A DNA stretch of 37,867 bases, from positions 1 through 37,867 of the forward strand of contig NZ_BJDS01000022.1 in NCBI RefSeq assembly GCF_005405265.1, read 5' to 3'. The position numbers were made by a program, and so were the translations under genes. Positions 26,059-35,678 of the stretch are shown here, piece by piece. This stretch comes from Enterococcus songbeiensis (GTDB taxonomy: Bacteria > Bacillota > Bacilli > Lactobacillales > Enterococcaceae). The notes under the pieces are model-generated. The model saw only the letters and a list, made by a program, of their open reading frames with translations. It was not told the DNA's origin and searched no databases. Within the stretch, counting starts at the first letter, position 1, and every line of letters starts with the position of its first letter.

Positions 26059-26078
26059 TTTTACTTTATTTAGTAAAA
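26059..26078. promoter_or_regulatory. Operator-like palindrome between DUF2264 and discoidin copy 2
   Basis: TTTTACT-6 nt-AGTAAAA in the 119-base divergent gap. Related AGTAAAA half-sites recur nearby (26123-26130) and upstream of the LacI gene (29838 onward), so this is a candidate site for the LacI regulator at 28731. Confidence 0.45.
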
Positions 26079-26095
26079 AAAGTCTAAGAAAGCTA

Positions 26096-26122
26096 TTGAT
26101 TTTTTTGTAAAAAAGTTATAAT
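26096..26122 (+). promoter_or_regulatory. Candidate promoter of the discoidin-heparinase pair
   Basis: A perfect -10 TATAAT (26117-26122) with a TTGATT -35 at only 15 bases spacing (26096-26101), 22 bases before the start codon at 26145. Confidence 0.4.
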
Positions 26123-26144
26123 TAGTAAAAAAGGAGAGTGCAAA

Positions 26145-26984
26145 ATGGGAAAGATTATCTTAGAAATTTTAAATGATAAAGAACAGGTTAAATTTGGAAA
26201 AAATGATTATGAAGAAGTTAGAAAACCAATGCGAGCGGAAGGAAATGATAGGGCTTACTTAGCAACGCAAGATTTAATTTTTGAAGAGGGCGATCGAATA
26301 AGGATACAGGTGGCCTCTCCAAATACACATCTTGTTGTAAAATTGGATGAGACTTTGGACTCAAGTCTGATTTTTCTAAAAGAGACAACGTGGGACTACC
26401 TGATAACGATGACAGACAATGCACAGGAGGCACGACCGGATAATCGTTTTTCGGGAAAAAGACATTACTTAAGTGTGAGAGTCGCTACCCCAATGGAGAT
26501 AAACAGTTATCGTAATTTAGCACTGAATCCTCATGACCAAAAGAATTTTAGTGGTGCTTTTCCACATGCTTATGCGAATGTGGAAACTAGAAATGATGCG
26601 ACCTTCTTTGCTTGTAATGCTATCGATGGTATTTTTGCACACCACTCCCATGGATCATATCCTTATCAATCTTGGGGAATTAATCAGCAGAAAGATGCGG
26701 CGTTGTCTATTGATTTTGGTCGAATCGTTGAACTTGATCGAGTTGGTTTTACTTTAAGAGCAGATTTTCCTCATGATAATTATTGGGAAAGTGTTACATT
26801 ACATTTTTCAGACGGAACATCGGAAATTTTTCACACAATAAAATCTGATTTGCCACAGTATTTTGATTTTTCTAAACGTCAGGTCGATGGGGTTGTTTTT
26901 AGTGAATTAAAACAATCAACAGATTCTTCTCCATTTCCAGCACTTACTGAAATTGAATTATTTGGTCAATCAGTTTCAGAATGA
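26145..26984 (+). CDS. Cytoplasmic protein with discoidin-like domain, copy 2
   Basis: 279 residues, a paralogue of the protein at 22644. The C-terminal domain (from YRNLALNPHDQK onward) is nearly identical between the two, including FFACNAIDG and SHGSYP, while the N-terminal ~115 residues have diverged more. AAGGAG lies before the ATG. It is followed after 15 bases by a heparinase-fold gene, the mirror image of the order at 20706-23486. No secretion signal. Function unknown; substrate binding or an accessory role for the lyase is the simplest inference. Confidence 0.75.
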   Translation: MGKIILEILNDKEQVKFGKNDYEEVRKPMRAEGNDRAYLATQDLIFEEGDRIRIQVASPNTHLVVKLDETLDSSLIFLKETTWDYLITMTDNAQEARPDNRFSGKRHYLSVRVATPMEINSYRNLALNPHDQKNFSGAFPHAYANVETRNDATFFACNAIDGIFAHHSHGSYPYQSWGINQQKDAALSIDFGRIVELDRVGFTLRADFPHDNYWESVTLHFSDGTSEIFHTIKSDLPQYFDFSKRQVDGVVFSELKQSTDSSPFPALTEIELFGQSVSE

Positions 26985-26999
26985 GAGGATGATAGGGAA

Positions 27000-28679
27000 A
27001 TGAATAATACAAAATCATTGCAAGATGAAATTGAGGCAGCAAGGCAAGAGTATGTAAAAAGAATGAGGGTTTCAGAATTATCCTTAAAAGAATTTTTATC
27101 CTATACAGAAACCGGTAATCGCTTAACTTATGAGGAACAATACTTCGCTAGAAGACGTGAGCTGGCGGTATTGTCCTTATCGCTTCTTCAAGACACAGAT
27201 GAGCAAACAGAAAATCTACTGGAACAAACGCTTTGGGAAATCTGCAACGAGTATACTTGGGCTTTACCCGCTCATTTACCTTTAATTGAGAATCGATATG
27301 GAACAGCTAGTCCTGTGTGGCTAGATTTATTTGCTGCTGAAACTGGACAGGCTTTGATTGAAACTATTGAGTTGATTGGACAAAAGCTATCTCCTTTTCT
27401 TAAGGAAAGAATCTTTCAGGAAGTCGAGCGGAGAATTCTCCTTCCTTTTGAGTCACGTCCTTGGGATTGGGAAGAAAAGGAAAACAATTGGAGTGCTGTA
27501 ATCGGTGGTTGTATAGGAATGATTGCTCTATCTATGCTTTCAATGGGGAGTCAACGGCAGAGGACAATCATTCAACGATTGGATAAATCCATGCAAAGCT
27601 ATTTAAGGGGATTCGGTGCAGATGGTGCTTGTGTGGAAGGTGTCAGCTATTGGGGATATGGATTTGGGTACTTTATTTATTATGCTAAAATGTTGGAAGA
27701 TAAGTTATCGGATTCCAGGTATCTTGCAAACAAAAAGGTTAAGAATATTGCTGCTTTTCCTTATTCCGTCATGATAAATGAGAAAGGATACGTCCCATTT
27801 TCCGATTACGCACAACCCGATCTTCCCAGTGGGTTACTCAGTTTCTGTCATGAATATTTTCAAGTTTCAATTCCAAAGATTGAAGCAGCAAGTTCACTTG
27901 AATTTGACGCTTGCTACCGTTTTGCACAGTTGTATAGAAATCTTAGCTGGACAAAACCGATGAATAAGCAAGTGGCTAAACCGGAAGGAAAAAAATACTT
28001 TGAAGATGCCCAATGGCTCATCTTGCGTTCTGAAAAAGAAGATTTTGAATTTGCCGCAAAGGGTGGGCGAAATGATGAAAGTCACAATCATTTAGATATC
28101 GGTCATTTCATCGTGGGAAATGGCAAAGAATTATTTCTAACGGATCTTGGTGCTGGTGAATATACCAAAGACTATTTTAACGAAAAAATGCGCTATGATT
28201 TTTTTGTACCTTCTGCGTTAAGTCACAGTTTACCGATTATTAATGGCTACTCTCAACTACCAGGGAAAGTGGGAGCAGAAAGTGTTTGTTGTCATCAAGA
28301 GGGCGCGGAGTTTCACTTTCAATTATCCCTAGGCTCTATTTATCCCACAGAAGCTTTTGTCAAAACGTTTATTCGTCATTTTAGAGTAGATCCAAAAAAA
28401 CGCAAAGTAAAAATCACTGATCAATTTACTTTTTTAAAGGAGAAAAATAAAATCGTTGAGACTTTTATTTCAAAAATAAAACCAGAGCTGGAGAATAAAA
28501 GGATCAAATTAATTGGTGAAAAAAAATGTGAGCTGTCTGTTGATGCCGGAACAGTCACTAGTGTTGAAAAAAGTTATCCTAATCATGAAGGAAAGATTGA
28601 GAAGGCCTATCTGATTCAAAATGAGGTACAGGCAAAACAGCAAATAGAATGCCTCACAATGATTCAGTTGACAGAATGA
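27000..28679 (+). CDS. Second heparinase II/III-fold protein (putative polysaccharide lyase)
   Basis: 559 residues, only distantly related to the enzyme at 20706. Helical N-terminal part to about residue 320 (NNWSAVIGG at 163-170, ADGACVEGVSYWGYG with Tyr217), then a beta-sandwich beginning with GGRNDESHNHLDIGHF (His362, His364) and LTDLGAGEY. These correspond in order to the Asn, Tyr and His positions of heparinase II/III-fold lyases. Its short length and lack of signal peptide fit the small PL-type members with broad glycosaminoglycan activity (possibly PL35-like, uncertain). It lies 15 bases after discoidin copy 2 and ends at a bidirectional terminator before the convergent LacI gene. Confidence 0.78.
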   Translation: MNNTKSLQDEIEAARQEYVKRMRVSELSLKEFLSYTETGNRLTYEEQYFARRRELAVLSLSLLQDTDEQTENLLEQTLWEICNEYTWALPAHLPLIENRYGTASPVWLDLFAAETGQALIETIELIGQKLSPFLKERIFQEVERRILLPFESRPWDWEEKENNWSAVIGGCIGMIALSMLSMGSQRQRTIIQRLDKSMQSYLRGFGADGACVEGVSYWGYGFGYFIYYAKMLEDKLSDSRYLANKKVKNIAAFPYSVMINEKGYVPFSDYAQPDLPSGLLSFCHEYFQVSIPKIEAASSLEFDACYRFAQLYRNLSWTKPMNKQVAKPEGKKYFEDAQWLILRSEKEDFEFAAKGGRNDESHNHLDIGHFIVGNGKELFLTDLGAGEYTKDYFNEKMRYDFFVPSALSHSLPIINGYSQLPGKVGAESVCCHQEGAEFHFQLSLGSIYPTEAFVKTFIRHFRVDPKKRKVKITDQFTFLKEKNKIVETFISKIKPELENKRIKLIGEKKCELSVDAGTVTSVEKSYPNHEGKIEKAYLIQNEVQAKQQIECLTMIQLTE

Positions 28680-28680
28680 A

Positions 28681-28729
28681 AAAAGATCCAGTGATTACCG
28701 GCTACAACGACGGAGAATCACTGGATCTT
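28681..28729. terminator. Bidirectional terminator between heparinase-fold and LacI genes
   Basis: AAGATCCAGTGATT (28683-28696) pairs perfectly with AATCACTGGATCTT (28716-28729) around a 19-base loop; A-rich and T-rich flanks allow use in both directions. Confidence 0.8.
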
Positions 28730-28730
28730 A

Positions 28731-29834
<1,104 letters not shown>

Positions 29835-29880
29835 TTAGTAAAAAAATCAAGTTAATAATTTGTTTTAGAAAAAAATTCTA

Positions 29881-29920
29881 TTTTTTTACCAAAATTCTAT
29901 TGCTTTTTTTGGTAAAAAAA
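29881..29920. promoter_or_regulatory. Candidate LacI operator in the divergent gap
   Basis: TTTTTTTACC (29881-29890) and GGTAAAAAAA (29911-29920) are perfect inverted arms with a 20-base spacer; the right arm lies between the -35 and -10 boxes of the rightward promoter. Confidence 0.45.
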
Positions 29921-29928
29921 AGTAATAT
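29900..29928 (+). promoter_or_regulatory. Promoter of the lipoprotein-DUF2264-UGL-ABC operon
   Basis: -35 TTGCTT (29900-29905), 17-base spacer and -10 TAATAT (29923-29928), about 42 bases upstream of the first gene. Confidence 0.5.
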
Positions 29929-29936
29929 CTAATTAA

Positions 29937-29950
29937 AGAAAGCGTTTTAA
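29937..29950. promoter_or_regulatory. cre box downstream of the rightward promoter
   Basis: AGAAAGCGTTTTAA matches TGAAARCGTTTTCA at 12 of 14 positions and lies at the expected transcription start, a roadblock position for CcpA. Confidence 0.5.
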
Positions 29951-29970
29951 AGAACGGAAGGGGAAAATGA

Positions 29971-30366
29971 ATGAAAAAATCAGCTTTCCTACTCTTTCTA
30001 CTACTAATTAGTTTTTCTTTGCTGACAAGCTGTAAGGATAATTCAAAGGAAGCAGACACACAAGTCAGTTTTACAAGTGAGTATGAGCAGAAACTAAAGG
30101 ATAAAGCAAAGTCATACTCAGAAGAGGAATTACAGAGTGGTGAGGTTTCCTTAAATGAATTTATTAAAATTCACGGAACGGTTCTTCAAAGTGACAGCAA
30201 GCAAATGAAAATAAAAAAAGGTGACCGATTTATTTTAAAAAGCGGCACGAGCAACTATCAGATTTTTAACGAGCAAGAAAAGCCAATTAAAATTGGTGAT
30301 CGAATTATCGTTTATGGTGAATACTATGGCTTCCTCAAAGGAACGCTGATAGAAAAGGAAGAGTAA
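29971..30366 (+). CDS. Small OB-fold-like lipoprotein
   Basis: 131 residues. A signal peptide with lipobox LLTSC (Cys21) anchors it to the outer face of the membrane. After a charged helical stretch (residues ~40-65), the domain from about residue 66 (IKIHGTVLQSDS, then IKIGDRIIVYGEYYGFLKG) resembles a small OB-fold of the tRNA_anti-like type seen in other bacterial lipoproteins. It leads the operon, three bases before the DUF2264 gene. No function is known to me; binding a small or polymeric ligand at the cell surface is a possibility only. Confidence 0.7.
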   Translation: MKKSAFLLFLLLISFSLLTSCKDNSKEADTQVSFTSEYEQKLKDKAKSYSEEELQSGEVSLNEFIKIHGTVLQSDSKQMKIKKGDRFILKSGTSNYQIFNEQEKPIKIGDRIIVYGEYYGFLKGTLIEKEE

Positions 30367-30368
30367 AT

Positions 30369-32177
30369 ATGTTGCAGACAATCAGAAAAAATCCTTTTTT
30401 GACAAAGAAAAATATGGAGGAGGGTTTCCTAGACCTGTTTCAACCACTGTCTTCTTTCTTTACGAAAGAGAACTTAGGACATTTAAAACTTGGTAACCAC
30501 GGAACTGTTTATACTGAACCTCGACAAGAAGTGGAAGCATTTTTAAGACCACTTTGGGGGTTAGGTCCTTATCTTGTAGACAATGATACCCCTTTCTTGG
30601 AACAATATCTAGATGGAATTATTGCTGGAACAAATCCTCAGAGTAAAGATTACTGGGGAGAAGTCGATGATTTTGATCAGTTGATAGTAGAAATGGCATC
30701 CTTAAGTACTTTGTTACTACTTAATAAAGAAAAAACATGGAATCATTTAACAAAAATAGAAAAAGAAAATCTTCATCATTGGTTGATTCAAGTCAACGAA
30801 CGTCAAATTCCGCGAAATAATTGGCATTTCTTTAGAGTGTTAGTTAATCTTGCAATGAAATTTTGTGATATGCCTTACTCCCAAGAAATTATTAATAAGG
30901 ATCTAACGATTATAGATAGCTTTTACCAGAACAAGGGTTGGTATTGTGACGGTGTCGAAACACAGGTTGATTACTATGTTTCATTTGCCATCCATTACTA
31001 TAGTTTAATTTATTGCCACTTTATGGAATCAGAAGATCCTGAGCGAGTCAGTGTTATGAAGAAGCGAGCAACTGAATTTGCTCAAACATTCAAGTATTGG
31101 TTTGCAGCAAATGGAGAGGCAGTTCCATTTGGCAGAAGTCTAACATACCGTTTTGCACAAGTTTCCTTTTTCTCAGCGTTAGTTTTTGCAAATGTTGAAG
31201 CACTTCCTTGGGGAGAAATCAAGGGATTGATAAGCAGACATTTACACAACTGGATGGAGCAAGAAATGTTTACGACTGACGGTCTGCTGACGGTTGGCTA
31301 TCATTATCAAAATTTAGTTTTTGCTGAAGGATACAATGGTCCAGGATCTCCTTATTGGGCATTTAAAACATTCATTCTTTTGGCTGTTCCCAAAGAGCAT
31401 CCATATTGGCAAGCCAAGGTGGAGCCATTAAATCTCACAAGAAAAATGATAGCGTTACCTGAAAGTCGAAATTTTTATCAGTTCAACGAAGATACCAGCC
31501 ATGCGCAGATGTTTCCAGCGGGACAATTCATCAATTTTCAAAGTCATGCTAGCGCAAAGTATAGCAAGTTCGTTTATTCTTCTCACTTTGGATTCAGTGT
31601 TCCGAAAAGCAACTATTGGTATTACGAAGGTGCATATGATAACTGTTTAGCTTTGTCCGAAGATAATCACTATTTTCGAACGAAGGAACTAGATATATTT
31701 TTTGAAATTCAGGATGATCGAATTATTCATCACTGGCAGCCATGGTCGAATGTAAAAATCAAAAGTACGATTCTTCCTTTAGAAAGCTGTCACATCCGTA
31801 TCCATGAAATAGAAACGGAAAGAGAACTTTATGGGTATGAAGGAGCCTATAGTGTTCCATTTGAAGGAAAGATACCGCAGACACAGAAAATAAAAGCAGT
31901 AGCAACAACAAAAATTGGAACCTCATTGATTGAAGGTATCCATGGATTTTTAGAAGCAGATATCGTAAAAACAGAACCAAATACAAACCTTCTTTATCCA
32001 ACGACGATTTTACCTCATCTAAAAACGAGAATAGGAGCAGGTAAACATCTGTTAGTCTCATTAGTCAGCGGATTGCTTCCTGAAGAGCAGTTGGAGGTTC
32101 CAGAGATACAAGTAATAGAAAATAAAGTTATTGTTCAACAAGGAAATGAAAGAAAAATAGTAACTTTAATAAATTAG
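30369..32177 (+). CDS. DUF2264 protein, copy 2
   Basis: 602 residues, paralogue of the protein at 24181 (shared FLRxLWGxGP, GRSLTYRFAQ and GYNxPGSPYWxFK blocks), with helical N-terminal and beta-rich C-terminal parts and no signal peptide. AGGAAGAG at the end of the preceding gene serves as the ribosome site. Here it lies directly before a GH88 enzyme and an ABC importer. That pairing suggests action on uronic-acid-containing oligosaccharide in the cytoplasm. The reaction (hydrolase or lyase) cannot be decided from sequence alone. Confidence 0.8.
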   Translation: MLQTIRKNPFLTKKNMEEGFLDLFQPLSSFFTKENLGHLKLGNHGTVYTEPRQEVEAFLRPLWGLGPYLVDNDTPFLEQYLDGIIAGTNPQSKDYWGEVDDFDQLIVEMASLSTLLLLNKEKTWNHLTKIEKENLHHWLIQVNERQIPRNNWHFFRVLVNLAMKFCDMPYSQEIINKDLTIIDSFYQNKGWYCDGVETQVDYYVSFAIHYYSLIYCHFMESEDPERVSVMKKRATEFAQTFKYWFAANGEAVPFGRSLTYRFAQVSFFSALVFANVEALPWGEIKGLISRHLHNWMEQEMFTTDGLLTVGYHYQNLVFAEGYNGPGSPYWAFKTFILLAVPKEHPYWQAKVEPLNLTRKMIALPESRNFYQFNEDTSHAQMFPAGQFINFQSHASAKYSKFVYSSHFGFSVPKSNYWYYEGAYDNCLALSEDNHYFRTKELDIFFEIQDDRIIHHWQPWSNVKIKSTILPLESCHIRIHEIETERELYGYEGAYSVPFEGKIPQTQKIKAVATTKIGTSLIEGIHGFLEADIVKTEPNTNLLYPTTILPHLKTRIGAGKHLLVSLVSGLLPEEQLEVPEIQVIENKVIVQQGNERKIVTLIN

Positions 32178-32186
32178 GAGGAAAAA

Positions 32187-33338
32187 ATGGAAACTTTAGG
32201 AGCAATAAACGACTTAACATGGTTAACGAAGGAGGTTGACTTTGTACTAAAAAAAATTCGTGAAAATCAAGATCAATTTCATTCCTTGGTTCCACCGGCG
32301 GCAAGCAAAAATTTAGTTTATCAGCCAGAAGAAAATATTGATTGGACAGCAAGTTTTTGGGTGGGAATGCTCTTTCTGGCAAAGGAAATGACACAATCGA
32401 ATGACTACGATCAAACGATTGCCAGTCAGATGGAATCTTTTCAACATCGATTAGATAATAGAATCGAGTTAGAGACACATGATATTGGTTTTTTGTATGT
32501 TTTATCAGCGATTGCCGACTATCAAGTAAATCATAACGAAAAATCAAAGAGCATGGCTATCAAGGCCGCAGATCTTTTGATGGAACGCTATTCTCCGAAA
32601 GCTCAGATTATTCAAGCATGGGGGGATTTAGAAGACAAAGAACAACAGGGACGTATGATTATCGATTGCTTATTGAATCTCCCACTACTCTACTTTGCTT
32701 CTGAAATGACTGGTGAGGATTCCTACAAAAAAGCTGCTTATGCCCATGCAAAACAAACACAAAAATATATTGTTCGTCCCAATAACACGACATACCATAC
32801 CTATTATTTTGATATCGAAACAGGTAAAGCGAAATTTGGTAAAACACAACAAGGTTATTCTGACGAATCGTGTTGGGCTAGAGGTCAGGCATGGGGAATT
32901 TACGGTTTTACTTTGAGTTATCTTCATACTGGTGATTCTACTTTCTTAGAAACGGCCAAGAATCTTGCAGATTATTTTATTAAAGAATTACCGGCAGATA
33001 AAATTTGTTATTGGGACCTTATTTTTACTGATGGTAGTGGTGAGGAGCGAGATAGTTCTGCTGCAGCGATTGCTGCCTGTGGACTGCTCGAACTTTCACG
33101 GCAATTGCCTCTGTCGGATGAGAAACATCAACTTTATGAAACTGTGGCTTTAGAAATTATGAAGCAATTAGCAGAAAACTATACGACAAAAGATACACCA
33201 GAATCAAATGGGATTTTACTTCATGGCGTCTATGATAAGAAAAGTGATAAGGGCGTTGATGAATGTATGATTTGGGGCGACTACTATTATGTGGAAGCAC
33301 TCACACGACTTGCAATTAGCTGGTATCGATATTGGTAG
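32187..33338 (+). CDS. ugl: GH88 unsaturated glucuronyl hydrolase (second)
   Basis: 383 residues. Active-site aspartates are Asp99 in ETHDIGFLYV and Asp160 in MIIDCLLNLPLLYFAS; TYHTYYFDIETG and ESCWARGQAWG are also conserved. AGGAGG lies six bases before the ATG. It diverges substantially from the enzyme at 17223 and is linked to an ABC importer rather than a PTS, so it probably handles a non-phosphorylated or longer product (inference). No signal peptide. Confidence 0.92.
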   Translation: METLGAINDLTWLTKEVDFVLKKIRENQDQFHSLVPPAASKNLVYQPEENIDWTASFWVGMLFLAKEMTQSNDYDQTIASQMESFQHRLDNRIELETHDIGFLYVLSAIADYQVNHNEKSKSMAIKAADLLMERYSPKAQIIQAWGDLEDKEQQGRMIIDCLLNLPLLYFASEMTGEDSYKKAAYAHAKQTQKYIVRPNNTTYHTYYFDIETGKAKFGKTQQGYSDESCWARGQAWGIYGFTLSYLHTGDSTFLETAKNLADYFIKELPADKICYWDLIFTDGSGEERDSSAAAIAACGLLELSRQLPLSDEKHQLYETVALEIMKQLAENYTTKDTPESNGILLHGVYDKKSDKGVDECMIWGDYYYVEALTRLAISWYRYW

Positions 33339-33378
33339 TACGGGGAAACCCTTAAAAAATTTTAATGGAGGTATTAAA

Positions 33379-34659
33379 ATGAAATTTTGGAAAAAAGGTT
33401 TGACGGCAACTGCATTAGTAGGAATTGTTGCAGCATTGGCTGCCTGTGGTGGAGGGTCTGGATCAGACAGTGCTGCTGATTCTGATAAAAATGGAGACAT
33501 CAAATTAACAGTTACAACGTGGAATTATGATACGACTCCGGAATTTGCGAAACTTTTTAGAGCTTTTGAAAAAGAAAATCCAGGAGTTACCGTTGAACCA
33601 GTTGATATTGCATCAGATGATTATGATACAAAATTGACGACGATGCTATCTTCAGGCGATACAACTGATATTTTAACAATGAAGAATTTATTATCTTATT
33701 CAAATTATGCGCTACGTGATCAATTGGTTGACGTTACAGACCATATCAAGGATATTGATATAGATCCTGCAAAAGCAAGTTATGAAATGTACGATGTGAA
33801 TGGCAAAACCTTCGCGCAACCTTATCGAACAGATTTCTGGGTTCTTTATTACAATAAAAAAATGTTTGATGATGCTGGAATCGAATATCCTAGCAATTTA
33901 ACTTGGGATGAGTATGAAGAAATTGCTAAAAAATTATCTAAACCTGAAGATCAAGTCTATGGTACGTATCAACATACATGGCGATCAACGATTCAAGCAA
34001 TCGCAGCTGCTCAAAACGGTGCGAACCTTGTAGAACCAAAATATGATTTTATGGAAGAATATTATGATCGCGCATTACGCATGCAAGCAGATAAATCACA
34101 AATGGATTTCGGGACTGCTAAATCAACAAAAGTAACTTACCAATCACAATTTGAAAATTCAAAAGCTGCAATGATGACTATGGGTACTTGGTATATGGGT
34201 GCTATCTTAACAAATATTGATGATGGAAAAACAGACGTAGAGTGGGGAATTGCTGAAATGCCGCAAAAAGAAAAAGGCGGCGATGTGACTACCTTTGGTT
34301 CACCAACTGCTTTTGCAATCAATAAAAACTCAAAACACGCAGAAGCTGCCCAAAAATTCTTAGACTTCTGTTCAGGTGAAGAAGGAGCAAAAGTTTTAGC
34401 TGAAGTCGGTGTTGTTCCGTCCTATAAAACAGATGCTATTGATGAACTTTACTTCTCACGTAAAGGAATGCCTTCTGATGAAATTTCTCAAAAAGCATTC
34501 AATCCTGACACCGTGGCTATTGAATTTCCTATAAATGAGAATGGTCCAGCAATTGATAAAGTATTGCAAGAAGAACATGAACTAATCATGGTTGGAGATG
34601 AAAAACCAGCAAAGGGAATTGCTAATATGGAAAAACGTGTGAAAACCGAAACTGAGTAA
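33379..34659 (+). CDS. CUT1 ABC sugar-binding lipoprotein (second importer)
   Basis: 426 residues with a lipoprotein signal ending in ALAAC (Cys23) and a Gly/Ser/Asp-rich tether. The mature part (LTVTTWNYDTTPEF onward, with FRTDFWVLYYN-like strand) is a family 1 solute-binding protein of full length. I start at the ATG at 33379 just after GGAGG, not the upstream in-frame start at 33289 that overlaps UGL. It begins 40 bases after the second UGL gene, so its ligand is likely an unsaturated or uronate-containing oligosaccharide (inference). Confidence 0.92.
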   Translation: MKFWKKGLTATALVGIVAALAACGGGSGSDSAADSDKNGDIKLTVTTWNYDTTPEFAKLFRAFEKENPGVTVEPVDIASDDYDTKLTTMLSSGDTTDILTMKNLLSYSNYALRDQLVDVTDHIKDIDIDPAKASYEMYDVNGKTFAQPYRTDFWVLYYNKKMFDDAGIEYPSNLTWDEYEEIAKKLSKPEDQVYGTYQHTWRSTIQAIAAAQNGANLVEPKYDFMEEYYDRALRMQADKSQMDFGTAKSTKVTYQSQFENSKAAMMTMGTWYMGAILTNIDDGKTDVEWGIAEMPQKEKGGDVTTFGSPTAFAINKNSKHAEAAQKFLDFCSGEEGAKVLAEVGVVPSYKTDAIDELYFSRKGMPSDEISQKAFNPDTVAIEFPINENGPAIDKVLQEEHELIMVGDEKPAKGIANMEKRVKTETE

Positions 34660-34670
34660 CTATTTTATTG

Positions 34671-34696
34671 GTAAGAGCGGTATCTGCCGCTCTTAC
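34671..34696 (+). promoter_or_regulatory. Intercistronic hairpin between binding protein and permease
   Basis: Perfect 10-bp stem GTAAGAGCGG/CCGCTCTTAC with a 6-base loop, 11 bases after the binding-protein stop and with no T-run. It is better read as an mRNA 3'-end stabiliser or partial attenuator than a full terminator. Confidence 0.6.
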
Positions 34697-34716
34697 ATAC
34701 ATAGTCTTGGTTTGAA

Positions 34717-34767
34717 GGGAGGAGTCTGATTGGGTCAATTTTTAAAAATCCAATCAGAAAATATATG
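34717..34767 (+). promoter_or_regulatory. Split ribosome binding site bridged by a hairpin
   Basis: The strong GGGAGGAG (34717-34724) is 40 bases from the permease ATG at 34765, too far to work directly. Between them CTGATTGG (34726-34733) pairs with CCAATCAG (34750-34757), with an inner ATTTTTAAAAAT stem. Folding leaves eight unpaired bases between Shine-Dalgarno and ATG. Confidence 0.5.
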
Positions 34768-35667
34768 GAAATTACATCTAAATCAAAAAATGCAAGTAAA
34801 TTACGCAGAAAAAATACTTTGACTGCTTGGTCGTTTATTGCCCCAAACTTTATCGGTTTCTTTCTGTTCACCTTGATTCCTGTTATCTTTTCGTTAATTT
34901 TGGCATTCATGAAATGGGACTCTTTTGCTACACCGGAATTTGTAGGATTAAAAAACTTTACTAAAATGATGGGAGACGACACCTTTTGGATTTCGCTTAA
35001 AAATACCTTTTTGTATACGATTGGTGTTGTTCCATTAACGCTTATCTGTTCGTTAGGTCTAGCTATCCTACTCAATAAAAAGATCCGTGGTATGAAATTT
35101 TTCCGAACGGCGTTTTTCTTTCCTTATGTGACGTCATTAGTTGCGATCGCCGTAGTATGGAATATGTTATTTCATCCAACGATGGGACCGATTAATCAAT
35201 TTTTATTGAACTTTATTTCTAACCCTCCAGGCTGGACCTCTAGTTCTGATTGGGCATTGACCGCTATTGTTATCGTCAGTGTGTGGCGTGGCATGGGCTA
35301 TTATATGATCTTGTATCTAGCTGGTTTACAAAGTATTCCAAAGGAATTGTACGAAGCCGCTTCGATGGATGGTGCGAACCGATGGAAACAGTTTTTAAAT
35401 GTCACGATTCCTTCGCTTCGTCCTACGACATTTTTTGTTACAATCATGCTTGTCATTAACTGCTTTAAAATCTTTGATTTGGTACAAGTAATGACGGCAG
35501 GTGGTCCTGGACGGGCAACCAATGTCTTGGTTTATGAAATCTATAATGAAGCCTTTGTGAAATTTAATTTTGGATACGCTTCAGCCATTGCGATGGTGTT
35601 GTTCGTTATCGTTTTAGTAATTACAGTCATTCAATTTAAATGGAATCAAATCCAAGAAAGAGCATAG
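34765..35667 (+). CDS. CUT1 ABC sugar permease (MalF-like, second importer)
   Basis: A 300-residue permease with six predicted spans (first at about residues 22-44, AWSFIAPNFIGFFLFTLIP) and EAA loop YEAASMDGANRWKQF. The ATG at 34765 lacks a nearby ribosome site; the apparent one is upstream of a hairpin. No better in-frame ATG, GTG or TTG start was seen. It pairs with the permease at 35679. Confidence 0.9.
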   Translation: MEITSKSKNASKLRRKNTLTAWSFIAPNFIGFFLFTLIPVIFSLILAFMKWDSFATPEFVGLKNFTKMMGDDTFWISLKNTFLYTIGVVPLTLICSLGLAILLNKKIRGMKFFRTAFFFPYVTSLVAIAVVWNMLFHPTMGPINQFLLNFISNPPGWTSSSDWALTAIVIVSVWRGMGYYMILYLAGLQSIPKELYEAASMDGANRWKQFLNVTIPSLRPTTFFVTIMLVINCFKIFDLVQVMTAGGPGRATNVLVYEIYNEAFVKFNFGYASAIAMVLFVIVLVITVIQFKWNQIQERA

Positions 35668-35678
35668 GAGGGATAGAG

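Noticed and set aside
34730..34819. Short upstream reading frame starting at TTG just after GGGAGGAG and overlapping the permease start
   Set aside because: About 30 codons, no recognisable protein, non-ATG start; the hairpin-bridged ribosome site explains the placement better, though coupling cannot be excluded.
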